Below, piece after piece: positions 1 through 9,043 of a stretch of 64,000 nucleotides of DNA. Under the pieces are notes generated by a model, which did no database searches, was not told where the DNA came from, and worked only from the letters and a program-made list of their open reading frames with translations. The translations under genes and the position numbers were made by a program. Origin of the DNA: CAYFFO01 sp964342485 (GTDB taxonomy: Bacteria; Chloroflexota; Dehalococcoidia; Lucifugimonadales; CAJWER01); NCBI GenBank assembly GCA_964342485.1, contig CAYFFO010000007.1, positions 14,796 to 78,795 of the forward strand. Direction: 5' to 3'. The first letter of the stretch is position 1. Every line of letters starts with the position of its first letter.

Positions 1-606
1 TCCTTTATTACATTAATTCTGGTAGCTGTATTTGTAGGTTTTTTGCTGGCGGGGACTTTTACCGGTGGTTTGTTAATAGGTAAAAGGGGAGTAAATGATT
101 CTTCCACTGTAGATTCTACTGTTCCAACTGTTCCTACTAGATCAGAAATGACTACAACTAATTCTTCGGATGCTCAGGTTTCATTTGCGCAAATTAGGGA
201 ACGTTTACAATCTGGTGAACTCACGCAGGAAGAAGCACAGGCTTTACGTGAACAGTTTAGAAACCAATTTCCTGATTCTGGATCTGATTCAATGAGAGGA
301 CGTTTCGGTGCTGGCCGTGGGCAGGGGGCTTTAGTGGGTACAATAAAAAATATTGAAGGTAATATTGTGACGGTGGAAGGTAGCCAGGGTAATTTTATAT
401 TTAAGGTTTCAGATGCAACAGTTATACGACAGGTTAGTGATATTAAAGTAGATAAACTTGTGTCCGGTATTCGTATTAATGTGTCTGGTAGTCCTGACGA
501 AAATGGAGTGCTGGATGCTCGTTCTATCACATTAGTTCCTGAAGGTAACGATATCGAGTTCGGAGGATCCCAACGAGATGGGAGAGGAAGGTTAGGTAAT
601 AGATAG
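1..606 (+). CDS. Exported protein with DUF5666-like domain (5' end outside window)
   Basis: The reading frame is open from base 1, so the true start lies upstream. The first visible residues are a hydrophobic stretch ending in a Gly-rich turn, which looks like a signal peptide or membrane anchor. After this comes a Ser/Thr-rich linker, a Glu/Gln-rich helical stretch (about 45 residues), an Arg/Gly patch (RGRFGAGRGQG), and a C-terminal beta-rich module that begins GTIKNIEGNIVTVEG. That module resembles the small DUF5666/OB-like fold of envelope proteins. No catalytic residues are visible and function is unknown. It is followed by 190 bases without a gene. The DUF5666 assignment is by pattern only. 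Confidence 0.6.
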   Translation, partial: SFITLILVAVFVGFLLAGTFTGGLLIGKRGVNDSSTVDSTVPTVPTRSEMTTTNSSDAQVSFAQIRERLQSGELTQEEAQALREQFRNQFPDSGSDSMRGRFGAGRGQGALVGTIKNIEGNIVTVEGSQGNFIFKVSDATVIRQVSDIKVDKLVSGIRINVSGSPDENGVLDARSITLVPEGNDIEFGGSQRDGRGRLGNR

Positions 607-796
607 GTATATCAGTAGTGTTAAGACATGGGTAATGAATTTATCTCGACTGTTAACTATTTAGCTCCTTGTTAATTTCCTAAGGCTTAAATTCTATTAT
701 CAAAAACATCTTCTTATTTCTCCTATCTAATCAAATAGGTACCATGTTAGACTTTCTATTGGATAAAATAGACAGACCAATAATTAGGATGCAAAT

Positions 797-1750
797 ATGA
801 AAAGGATTCTAGTAACGGGTGCTGCTGGACAAATAGGGTCTGAACTAGTACCGGCACTTCGTCAGAAATTTGGAAAAGATAATGTTGTTGCAGCTGGTCA
901 TATAGAACGGCTACCGGACGAGTTGCTCGATGGACCTAACACACTTATAGATGTTACTAAGTATGAAGATATAGAAAATGCAATTAAGGAATTCCGCATA
1001 GATACGGTTTACCATCTTGCGTCAGTATTATCAGCATTAGCTGAAACTCGAAGAAAACTGGCATATGAAGTTAATTTCACTGGTGTTAATAACGTTTTGG
1101 AAGCGAGTCTCGCAAATGGATTAGAGATGGTTGTAATACCTAGTTCAATAGCAGCTTTTGGACTTGATACTCCTGGAGAAAACACCCCAAACGATACTTT
1201 GCAAAAACCCAACACTGTTTATGGTATATCAAAGGTTTTTACGGAACTTTTGGGTAACTATTATTCAACCAAGTTAGGATTGAAGGTCAGAGGTGTTAGG
1301 TTGCCGGGTATTATAAGTTGGAAAGTGGAACCAACCGCAGGAACTACCGATTATGCAGTAGCTATATTTTATGGAGCGATTAGGGAAAATAGCTATGAAT
1401 GTTTTCTGGGTCCTGATACTCGGTTGCCGATGATGTATATGCCGGATGCTATATCGGCTTTAATTGGTGTAGCTGAAGCCGACGAAACTTTATTGGAACA
1501 CCACGCTGATTTCAATGTTAATGCTATGAGTTTTACTCCCAAGGAATTAGCTCTTTCAATCAAAAAGAAATTGCCTGAATTTGAGATAACTTATCGTATA
1601 GATTCGTTGAGACAAGCTATAGCTGATTCTTGGCCGGACAAACTTGACGACTCTGTCGCTTCTAAGGAATGGGGATGGAGCCCGAAGTACAATTTAGACA
1701 GTATGGTCGATGATATGTTGTGTAATCTTGTTACCAAACTTGGTACGTGA
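797..1750 (+). CDS. L-threonine 3-dehydrogenase, short-chain (extended SDR) type
   Basis: The product (317 aa) should oxidise L-threonine with NAD+ to 2-amino-3-ketobutyrate, which leads to glycine and acetyl-CoA. The NAD-binding motif TGAAGQIG is at residues 7-14, the serine motif PSS at 115-117, and the catalytic Tyr142-x3-Lys146 (YGISK) follows. Family-specific blocks are clear: RLPGIISWKVEP, GTTDYAVAIFYGA, PDTRLPMMYMPDA, MSFTPKELA and RQAIADSWP, all close to the animal and bacterial SDR-type TDH pattern. It is not the zinc MDR-type Tdh of E. coli. The ATG start has TTAGGATG just upstream. No kbl gene (2-amino-3-ketobutyrate CoA ligase) is visible next to it. It stands alone between gaps of 190 and 166 bases. 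Confidence 0.87.
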   Translation: MKRILVTGAAGQIGSELVPALRQKFGKDNVVAAGHIERLPDELLDGPNTLIDVTKYEDIENAIKEFRIDTVYHLASVLSALAETRRKLAYEVNFTGVNNVLEASLANGLEMVVIPSSIAAFGLDTPGENTPNDTLQKPNTVYGISKVFTELLGNYYSTKLGLKVRGVRLPGIISWKVEPTAGTTDYAVAIFYGAIRENSYECFLGPDTRLPMMYMPDAISALIGVAEADETLLEHHADFNVNAMSFTPKELALSIKKKLPEFEITYRIDSLRQAIADSWPDKLDDSVASKEWGWSPKYNLDSMVDDMLCNLVTKLGT

Positions 1751-1839
1751 TTGTTTGATTAAGACCTATTTTGGATTTCCTTTAAAGATAAAATTTGGTT
1801 GGGGATCATTGATTACAATGTTTTATTTAGATGTTGTAA

Positions 1840-1868
1840 TTGACACTTTAGACTGGTCTACTTATTCT
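1840..1868 (+). promoter_or_regulatory. Sigma-70-like promoter with internal inverted repeat, upstream of hydantoinase operon
   Basis: TTGACA (1840-1845) is followed after exactly 17 bases by TATTCT (1863-1868). The spacer holds the imperfectly palindromic element TAGAC-TG-GTCTA (1849-1860), which lies between the -35 and -10 boxes where repressor operators often sit. The HyuA start codon is about 50 bases downstream. The promoter is a sequence match; the operator role is inference. Confidence 0.55.
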
Positions 1869-1916
1869 GCTTTTGTACATTAACGATTACAAAAGATTTA
1901 TAGAAGGAAATTAAAA

Positions 1917-4010
1917 TTGGCTATACATGCTAATTATAGATTTGGTGCCGATATAGGTGGGACTTTCACAGATGTGGTTTTGATTGATGATCAAGGTTCT
2001 TACCAGACAAAAAAAGTACCATCGACTCCAGGTGATTATGCCAAAGGCGTTATTGAAGGTGAGACCCGGCTATTATCAGAACAGTCCGTACCAGCACATT
2101 CTATAAAAGAAATCATCCACGGCACTACTGTTGCCAGTAACACCGTTTTAGAAAATAAAGGTGCCAGAACTGCCTTGATAACTACAAAGGGATTTCGTGA
2201 TGTTTTGGAATTACGTAGATTGAGGGTGCCGCATCTTTACAGTCTTTTTTACAAACCTCCTTTACCTCTTGTTACAAGAAGACTCAGGTTTGAAGTTGAT
2301 GAAAGGATAGGAGCGAATGGGGAAGTCGTAAAGGTGTTAGATGAACAGATTGTCGATCAAGTTATCGATCGTATTCAGGAAGAAGATATTGAATCTATTG
2401 CAATATGTCTTTTGCACTCCTACAAAAATGACGTACATGAACGTAGATTAGGGGAATTAATAAGAAAAACATTTCCTGATATTTATTGCAGTCTCTCGGT
2501 TGATGTTTTACCAGAAATAAGGGAATACGAGAGAACTAGTACAACAGTAATAAATGCTTACCTTGGTCCTATAGTGAAAAAATACATGGATTCATTGGTG
2601 GATAAAACAGTTTCTGCAGGTATAAATGCGCCTATACGTATAATGCAGTCTAATGGGGGAGTGATGTCTGTTGGAAAAGCAATTGAAACTCCTGCTAGGA
2701 TAGTTGAGTCGGGTCCTGCTGCAGGTGTTGTTGCAGCTCAGCAAATTGGTCTACGTATTGGTGTTGAAAATATTATTAGTTTTGATATGGGAGGTACTAC
2801 TGCAAAAGCTTCACTGATAGAAAATGGTGAACTTAGTTGGACCACTGAACATGAAGTTGGATCAGGTATTTCCCTGTCTAGTAGATTGGTTAAAGGTGCT
2901 GGACACGCTGTTAAGATTCCTGTAGTTGACCTCGCTGAAGTAGGAGCAGGAGGAGGTAGTATAGTTTGGATAGACAAGGGAGGGGCCCTCAAGGTTGGCC
3001 CACAGAGTGCGGGGGCTTATCCAGGCCCAGTATGCTATGGCAATGGTGGTAAGCATTCGACAGTCACAGATGCTAATTTGATTCTTGGATACATAAACCC
3101 TAATCAATTAGCAGGCGGTGAAGTAAAACTTTCATGTGACCTAGCTAAAAGATCTCTTGAAGAAAATATAGCTGCGCCTCTTTCTATGAATTTACTTGAA
3201 TCGGCTTATGGTATTCATACAGTTGCTAATATTACGATGATAAGAGCTATCCGCGCCGTTTCTACCTATAGAGGTAGAGACCCTAGGGATTTTACTATTG
3301 TTGCCTTTGGTGGTAATGGTCCAATCCATGCAAGTCAAATCGCAAAAGAACTTAGTATTAAAAAAATTATTGTGCCACCTTCGCCCGGGTTATTTTCGGC
3401 TGTAGGGTTGTTGGAGGCACTATCTGAATATCATTTCGTTCAAACGTTTTTTAGTCGAGTTGTAGGGATTGATATTCAGGCGCTAAATGATAGTTACCAA
3501 GCTTTAGAACAACGTGCTTTATTTGACATGCAGCAAGAAGGGTACTCAGAGTCTGAAATAGCTATTAAAAGATTGGTTGATATTCGATATATTGGACAAT
3601 CTTATGAACTAACTATCTCATGTCCAGCAGGTGAAATTGACTCTAGAGTATTGAAAAAATTGGTTGATGCTTTTCATCAAGAACATGAAAGTACGTATGG
3701 ACATAAGGCAGTCGAAGAAGGAATAGAGATTGTAAATCTTCGACTCGTATCTATGGGAAAATCAAATCGATTGACTCCTAATCTTGATGAATACGCTTTA
3801 AAATCAAGCCCAGAAATTCGAAACCGAGACGTCTATTTTGGTAGTAATCAAGGACTGATTTCAACGCCGGTGATAACCAGATCTTACCTCGGTAAAAACT
3901 TTGAACAAGGTCCTTTTATAATTGAGGAGTATGATGCGACAGTTGTAGTACCACCGGATTGTTATGCAAAAACTGATGAGTCTAATAACATTTTTATTAA
4001 AATTGGATAG
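1917..4010 (+). CDS. Hydantoinase/oxoprolinase family protein, subunit A (HyuA-like)
   Basis: This 697-aa protein is the ATPase-fold subunit of a HyuA/HyuB pair. Family members hydrolyse or carboxylate small cyclic amides or ketones (N-methylhydantoinase, 5-oxoprolinase, acetone or acetophenone carboxylase) using ATP. The phosphate-binding motif DIGGTFTD is at residues 12-19, HGTTVASNTVLE at 68-79, and a second actin-like phosphate motif FDMGGTTAKAS near 290, followed by VGAGGGSI. The start is TTG, placed by an AGAAGGAA ribosome site 8 bases upstream. The gene leads an operon with subunit B (90 bases later) and an alpha/beta hydrolase. The substrate cannot be read from the sequence. Confidence 0.88.
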   Translation: MAIHANYRFGADIGGTFTDVVLIDDQGSYQTKKVPSTPGDYAKGVIEGETRLLSEQSVPAHSIKEIIHGTTVASNTVLENKGARTALITTKGFRDVLELRRLRVPHLYSLFYKPPLPLVTRRLRFEVDERIGANGEVVKVLDEQIVDQVIDRIQEEDIESIAICLLHSYKNDVHERRLGELIRKTFPDIYCSLSVDVLPEIREYERTSTTVINAYLGPIVKKYMDSLVDKTVSAGINAPIRIMQSNGGVMSVGKAIETPARIVESGPAAGVVAAQQIGLRIGVENIISFDMGGTTAKASLIENGELSWTTEHEVGSGISLSSRLVKGAGHAVKIPVVDLAEVGAGGGSIVWIDKGGALKVGPQSAGAYPGPVCYGNGGKHSTVTDANLILGYINPNQLAGGEVKLSCDLAKRSLEENIAAPLSMNLLESAYGIHTVANITMIRAIRAVSTYRGRDPRDFTIVAFGGNGPIHASQIAKELSIKKIIVPPSPGLFSAVGLLEALSEYHFVQTFFSRVVGIDIQALNDSYQALEQRALFDMQQEGYSESEIAIKRLVDIRYIGQSYELTISCPAGEIDSRVLKKLVDAFHQEHESTYGHKAVEEGIEIVNLRLVSMGKSNRLTPNLDEYALKSSPEIRNRDVYFGSNQGLISTPVITRSYLGKNFEQGPFIIEEYDATVVVPPDCYAKTDESNNIFIKIG

Positions 4011-4099
4011 TCAAATCAGGATTGATTTTAATCATAAAGTAAGCCTATATGTATTATCAGAAATGGAATCTTTAAAAGTTAGTTCAGAGGATATGTTGA

Positions 4100-5830
4100 A
4101 TGTTACCTAGAGAGATAGATGCTATCACCTTCGAGGTTATTCGCAACGGACTTGATACAGTTGTGGATGAAATGGCTTTAACAGTAATGCGTACAGCGCA
4201 TTCAGGTATCGTTAAGGATGCAATGGATTATTCGACAGCATTTTGCAACCACAATGGAGAGGTCGTTGCTCAAGGGCTGACCATCCTAATGCACCTTGGC
4301 TCATTTCCTGCAGCTGTTAATTCGGTCATAAATAAATTTGGGGATAGTATATCTGAAGGAGATGTTTTTATTCTTAATGACCCATATTTATCTGGCGGAA
4401 TACATCTGCCAGATATTTACGTGATATTACCGGTATTTGTTGAGGATAATTTGGAAGGTTTTGCATGTGTAATAGCACACCATACGGATGTTGGAGGTAT
4501 TGTGCCCGGATCCAATTCAACCAATTCTACTGAGATATATCAGGAAGGACTCAGAATCCCAACTTTGAAACTTTACCAGGAAGACACGCCCGTGGATGCT
4601 GTGTTTGATTTCATTCAAGCTAATGTTAGAGTGCCAAGTAAAGTATTGGGGGATTTGAGGGCTCAGATTGCAGCTGTCAAAACGGGTCAACGAGGGTTTC
4701 TAGAGATAATAGAGAGATATGGGATAGATATAGTTAGAAATCATATGCGCGAGCTTATAAATTATTCAGAATATTTGGCTCAAAAAGAAATAGTTGATTT
4801 ACCTGATGGAACGTACAAATCCACTGGATATGTAGATGCTGACAATACTCCGGAAGGTCCTATGATTATCAAGGTTGCACTAACGATCATCAACAACAGA
4901 GTAACCGTAGATTTTTCAGGCTCGTCAAAACAAATGAAAGCTGGGATTAATTCACCGCTTCCTTTCACAAAAGCATCAGTATATGGAGCTTTGAGATTAG
5001 TAATGCATCCAGATATCCCTAATTCTGAAGGATATACTAGATTGATAGAGGTTGTTGCACCTCCTGGTACAGTGGTCAATCCGGTTTCACCAGCTCCCTG
5101 TGGTGCGCGTGGTATCACCGGGTTTCGGGTAATGGATACTGTACTTGGAGCTCTTGCCAAGGCAGTTCCATCGAAAGTCCCCGCTGATGGTGAAGGAGGT
5201 AATACTATAATTAGTATTGGAGGCCATATTGGGGAAATCGGTTTTGCGTTTGTGGATTTGTTTTCAGGAGCTCGAGGAGCTAGACCGTCGAGCGATGGGC
5301 CTGATGGCGTAGCACATCCTGCTTCAAATAATTCAAATACACCAGTAGAGATAGCAGAAGTTGAATCTCCTATTCGGATTGAAGAATATGGTTTGATACC
5401 TGATTCAGGAGGAGTGGGAAAGTATAGGGGAGGTTTATCTCATGTTAGAACTGTACTGTGTCTCGCAGAAGAAGCTCTGCTACAACTTAGGTCTGATAAA
5501 CGTAGATTTTTGCCATTTGGCCTTCAAGGAGGCGGTAAAGGCAGTCCTTCAAGTAATATTCTTAACCAGGGTACCGATCAATTTTTACTTCCAACGATGG
5601 GTACAACAGATATGAAAAAAGGAGATTTTATACGTCATGAAATGGCTAGTGGAGGAGGGTGGGGCAACCCTCTTGAACGAGATCCTGAAATGGTATTAAG
5701 TGATATTTTGGATGAAAAAGTTACTGTAGAACATGCTTTGAAATTCTATGGAGTGGTGTTTAATAGAGAAAATAAGGTTATTGATCTTGTTGCAACTAAA
5801 AAACAACGACAAATGATGAATAAAAATTAA
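4100..5830 (+). CDS. Hydantoinase subunit B family protein (HyuB-like)
   Basis: This 576-aa partner of the upstream HyuA-like protein carries the presumed metal/substrate-binding half of the enzyme. The family signature HHTDVGG starts at His127-His128 with Asp130 and is followed by the YQEGLRIP block. The C-terminus has the usual Gly-rich GGGWGNP motif followed by RDPE. Length matches the family (about 520-600 aa). The ATG at 4100 gives an N-terminus starting MLPREIDAITFEVIRNGL, the conserved beginning of HyuB proteins. The next gene starts 14 bases after the stop, so co-transcription is likely. No frameshift is seen. Confidence 0.88.
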   Translation: MLPREIDAITFEVIRNGLDTVVDEMALTVMRTAHSGIVKDAMDYSTAFCNHNGEVVAQGLTILMHLGSFPAAVNSVINKFGDSISEGDVFILNDPYLSGGIHLPDIYVILPVFVEDNLEGFACVIAHHTDVGGIVPGSNSTNSTEIYQEGLRIPTLKLYQEDTPVDAVFDFIQANVRVPSKVLGDLRAQIAAVKTGQRGFLEIIERYGIDIVRNHMRELINYSEYLAQKEIVDLPDGTYKSTGYVDADNTPEGPMIIKVALTIINNRVTVDFSGSSKQMKAGINSPLPFTKASVYGALRLVMHPDIPNSEGYTRLIEVVAPPGTVVNPVSPAPCGARGITGFRVMDTVLGALAKAVPSKVPADGEGGNTIISIGGHIGEIGFAFVDLFSGARGARPSSDGPDGVAHPASNNSNTPVEIAEVESPIRIEEYGLIPDSGGVGKYRGGLSHVRTVLCLAEEALLQLRSDKRRFLPFGLQGGGKGSPSSNILNQGTDQFLLPTMGTTDMKKGDFIRHEMASGGGWGNPLERDPEMVLSDILDEKVTVEHALKFYGVVFNRENKVIDLVATKKQRQMMNKN

Positions 5831-5844
5831 TAGGTAAAGTTAAT

Positions 5845-7830
5845 ATGGCACTAACAAAACTTGAAATTAAAAAAGAAGTACCTTATTTAGACGGACGGAT
5901 ATTTGGCTCTATAGGTTCATATAAGCAATTGGATGGAGTGGCATATTTTTCGGTAGACCCAAATGAAGATATTAATTCAAAGATTGTTGATATTGATCTT
6001 GCACCTGTTGATACGGAGGGATTGGTAAGGTTTTCTGCACATTTTTCCATTCTTCAACCTGCAGACCTAAATAAAAGTAACCGTAGGATACTGTTGGACA
6101 TATGTAATCGGGGGAATCGAACCGTATTCAATAATTTTAATAGTGCAGGTCCTGCACTGGATCCATCTAGGGAGCTTGAGGCAGGTAACGGATTTTTATT
6201 AAGACAGGGTTACATCATTGTTTGGTGTGGATGGCAAGCTGATGTTCCTGAATTGGATGGTCTAATAGGTATGCAAGTCCCTAATGCAGTGAAATCTGAT
6301 CATGAAATTCGAGATAAGGTAATGAATTGGTTTCAGGTTAATGAGATAACTAATAGGCACTTACTTTCTCATAGTGAACACACTCCTTATAAAGCGGTAC
6401 ATAAGGATGAGGACTCAGCTGTTTTGTATGAGAGAAATCATCCGAACCAGCCATTGGAAGTGATTGATCGTAGTAGTTGGACTTTTGGTTCGTCTGAAAA
6501 CGACAATACAGAATTTGACCTTACTCACATATATATGAAAAGTGGATTTCAACCCGGTAAGATATACCAACTTGTTTATACTGCTGAAGGTAGCAGGATA
6601 GTGGGTTTGGGCTTTGCGGCGATACGGGATTTTATTTCATTCTTAAAATATTCTTCACAGGAAGATGGGAATCCTTTGGCTGGTCATGTAGATTACTCTT
6701 TCGCTTTTGGCAGATCTCAAAGTGGGAGGTTTTTGAGACATCTAATTTATCTTGGGATAAATATAGACGAAAAACAAAGGATAGCCCTCGATGGGATAAT
6801 TGCTCATGTAGCAGGGGCTATGCGTGGAGAATTTAACCTTCGTTTTGGACAACCATCAAAGGATATTTGCTTTATTATGCCCGAAATGTTTCCGTTCACC
6901 GACAAGAATCAGGTGGATCCTGTGACACAAAAGTCAGGAAGCTTGCTTTCGGCTTTGAGAAAGAATGATGTAATTCCTAAAATTATGTTTGTTAACACTT
7001 CTTCAGAGTACTGGAGAGGTGATGCGGCCTTAATCCATACAAACTTGGAAAATAAAATGGACGCTGATGAGGATGAGAATATACGTAGATATCATTTTGC
7101 TGGTACCCAGCACGGTTCGGGTAATTTTCCTCCTATGGATAAAATTGTAAACAAAGACGGAGATACCTTCCGTGGCCAGATACCATTTAATGCAGTCGAC
7201 TATAATCCACTTTTGCGCGCTTTGCTGATTAACCTGGACAAATGGGTTTCTTATACCGATACTCCTCCTAAGAGCTGTCATCCAAGTTTAAACAAGGGCA
7301 CAGCAGTTGATTCAAATTCATTGAGATCCAAATTTAGTAATTTACCGCATGTGAATTTCCCTCCTATATTGACACAGGCAATGCGGCTCAATTATGGCCC
7401 TGAAATCGAACAAGGCATAGTAGATATCTTGCCTCCTATGGAGTTGGATAAGTACCCTGCTTTTGTTTCAGATATTGATCAGGATTGTAACGAGATAGCC
7501 GGCATAAAATTACCGGATGTTACCGTGCCATTAGCAACCAATACAGGATGGAATTTACGACATTCGTGTATTGGGAATCCGGATCTAATACTAGGAATTT
7601 CAGGTGGTTTAATGGGCTGGACTCTTCCTTTTGCTAAAACTAAGAATGAACGAGAAAATAATAAGGATCCTAGACTTTCTATTCAAGAGAGATATTCTTC
7701 TCGCGAAGATTACCTTAAACTGGTGAAAAGTGCCACGCAGGTTTTATATAACCATGAATTTATTCTAGAAGAAGATATATCCAGGATTATAGATGCGGCT
7801 GCAAAACGGTACGATATTTTAACATCGTAG
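5845..7830 (+). CDS. Alpha/beta-hydrolase-domain protein (PF20091-like)
   Basis: A 661-aa protein resembling the large 'alpha/beta hydrolase domain' family (PF20091 type) of unknown substrate. The N-terminal part is beta-rich; the hydrolase core has GRSQSGRFL around residues 288-296, a probable nucleophile elbow with Ser at about 290-292, preceded by the YSFAFG strand. Later blocks QHGSGNFP and GWNLRH are candidate positions for the acid/His of the triad. No signal peptide is obvious. It directly follows hyuB with a 14-base gap and an AGGTAAAG ribosome site, so it may act on the same substrate stream, for example as an ester or amide hydrolase. That link is inference. Confidence 0.68.
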   Translation: MALTKLEIKKEVPYLDGRIFGSIGSYKQLDGVAYFSVDPNEDINSKIVDIDLAPVDTEGLVRFSAHFSILQPADLNKSNRRILLDICNRGNRTVFNNFNSAGPALDPSRELEAGNGFLLRQGYIIVWCGWQADVPELDGLIGMQVPNAVKSDHEIRDKVMNWFQVNEITNRHLLSHSEHTPYKAVHKDEDSAVLYERNHPNQPLEVIDRSSWTFGSSENDNTEFDLTHIYMKSGFQPGKIYQLVYTAEGSRIVGLGFAAIRDFISFLKYSSQEDGNPLAGHVDYSFAFGRSQSGRFLRHLIYLGINIDEKQRIALDGIIAHVAGAMRGEFNLRFGQPSKDICFIMPEMFPFTDKNQVDPVTQKSGSLLSALRKNDVIPKIMFVNTSSEYWRGDAALIHTNLENKMDADEDENIRRYHFAGTQHGSGNFPPMDKIVNKDGDTFRGQIPFNAVDYNPLLRALLINLDKWVSYTDTPPKSCHPSLNKGTAVDSNSLRSKFSNLPHVNFPPILTQAMRLNYGPEIEQGIVDILPPMELDKYPAFVSDIDQDCNEIAGIKLPDVTVPLATNTGWNLRHSCIGNPDLILGISGGLMGWTLPFAKTKNERENNKDPRLSIQERYSSREDYLKLVKSATQVLYNHEFILEEDISRIIDAAAKRYDILTS

Positions 7831-7861
7831 ATTTGTATTTAGGTTTGGCAGTTGATATTTA

Positions 7862-8896
7862 TTATTCATTGCCCCAAGGAAATGATTCAATCTTGGTATT
7901 GCGCTCGCTAAGAGGTAATTGTACTTTGGCGCCATTAAGTGTATTAGAAGCATGGACGGCAAATCCTATCTCTGTTGCACGTCTTGCTTCATCAATATCA
8001 CATGATGTTCTTTGGCCTTTTAGTATCGAAGTGACCAGATCATTAATTGCTGCTGGCCCTGCAGGCCATTCTTCTTGTTCTGTTGGCAGTGATAGATGTA
8101 TTTGTTTTGCCTCGTCTTCTCTCCAGTAATAAGCTTTTCGAAAATCCTGTGATGCAATCAAACCGCCTTCCGATCCAGTTACATTAAAGCCTACTTTTGG
8201 TCCTTCAGGCATAATATGAATAAATGCACCATCTTCTAATTGGGTGACTAGGCGACCTGGGGGGTCTAGGATTTTACGAGAATCAGATGGTTCATCCGAT
8301 ATGTCGTCAATGTGTCCACTGAGCCAAACAGGTTCCACGTCACCTGCTAATCCAAGTGCCATGTCATACCAATGGCAGCCATGATTTATCAAGTTTGGTG
8401 AACCAAACCCAACAACGCTGACCACGTTACCTATTGCCCCATCTTTAATAATGTTGCGGATTTTACGGTGTTGTTTCATCCATCTACGATCAAGTAGATA
8501 TGCCATAGGCACATTGTTTTCCCTGCATATTGATATGATTCGATCAGATTCTTCCAGGCTAGTTGAAAGAGGTTTTTCACATGCTATGCCTCTGACTCCT
8601 AGTTGGATAGCGGTTTCAATTTGATCTGCGTGCATTTTTTGACTGGTAGTAACACAGACTATGTCAGGTTTAGTTTCCACGAGCATTTTCTCATAATCAT
8701 CGTACGAAGAAATATCTTCCCAAAATTCTCTCCATACATGTTTGAATTCAGTTCTTGTTTCTTCGCCTTTATCAAAAACCGCTACAATTTTTGTCTCTTT
8801 AACTCTAGAGAAAGCATTTGCCCAATTGTGCCCTCGGTTAAGGGTATCTAACATGCGATGACAGCCTGCGATAGCTACTCTCAGTTGTGAAGTCAT
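7862..8896 (-). CDS. Gfo/Idh/MocA-family oxidoreductase (1)
   Basis: NAD(P)-dependent dehydrogenase of the glucose-fructose oxidoreductase/inositol dehydrogenase family, 344 aa from the chosen start. It has the N-terminal Rossmann strand VAIAGCHRM, the conserved EKP tripeptide in IACEKPLSTS, and a His in GCHWYDMALG where the family has its catalytic histidine. I chose the ATG at 8896 because AAAGGAA lies 6 bases upstream; an in-frame TTG at 8917 is poorer. It converges with the hydrolase gene (31-base gap) and is divergent from a second Gfo/Idh gene. The substrate is probably a sugar, inositol or related polyol, but is unknown. Confidence 0.82.
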   Translation of the reverse strand: MTSQLRVAIAGCHRMLDTLNRGHNWANAFSRVKETKIVAVFDKGEETRTEFKHVWREFWEDISSYDDYEKMLVETKPDIVCVTTSQKMHADQIETAIQLGVRGIACEKPLSTSLEESDRIISICRENNVPMAYLLDRRWMKQHRKIRNIIKDGAIGNVVSVVGFGSPNLINHGCHWYDMALGLAGDVEPVWLSGHIDDISDEPSDSRKILDPPGRLVTQLEDGAFIHIMPEGPKVGFNVTGSEGGLIASQDFRKAYYWREDEAKQIHLSLPTEQEEWPAGPAAINDLVTSILKGQRTSCDIDEARRATEIGFAVHASNTLNGAKVQLPLSERNTKIESFPWGNE

Positions 8897-8972
8897 AGTA
8901 GTTTCCTTTGTGTTCAAATTTCAGAGTGATGTTACGATAACATTCAGTTTCAACAGGAGCAATACCTCATCG

Positions 8973-9001
8973 TTGACCGAAATGGAAAGCCCAAATATAA
9001 T
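8973..9001 (+). promoter_or_regulatory. Strong sigma-70-like promoter for Gfo/Idh gene 2
   Basis: TTGACC (8973-8978) and a perfect TATAAT (8996-9001) are separated by 17 bases, 11 of 12 consensus matches, 43 bases before the ATG at 9044. This is the best promoter match in the window. It lies in the 147-base divergent region between two Gfo/Idh genes. Confidence 0.7.
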
Positions 9002-9043
9002 CCGCCAAGAGATTTGTTTTATTTATATGTGTGAGGTTAGTGA

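Noticed and set aside
174..530. Open frame of 118 codons on the minus strand inside the DUF5666-like gene
   Set aside because: It is fully antisense to a gene with a signal-like start and a recognisable beta module, has no ribosome site, and its composition (Ser/Pro/Arg-rich) is what antisense of such a sequence gives.
607..796. Possible riboswitch before the threonine dehydrogenase
   Set aside because: No conserved aptamer core (glycine, SAM or lysine) and no strong stem could be recognised; AT-rich sequence only.
1732..1745. Palindrome TACCAA-AC-TTGGTA at the end of the threonine dehydrogenase gene as terminator
   Set aside because: It is inside the coding region, has only a two-base loop and no following T-run.
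7833..8129. Plus-strand frame of 98 codons after the alpha/beta hydrolase
   Set aside because: It lies antisense to the Gfo/Idh gene at 7862-8896, whose motifs are clear.
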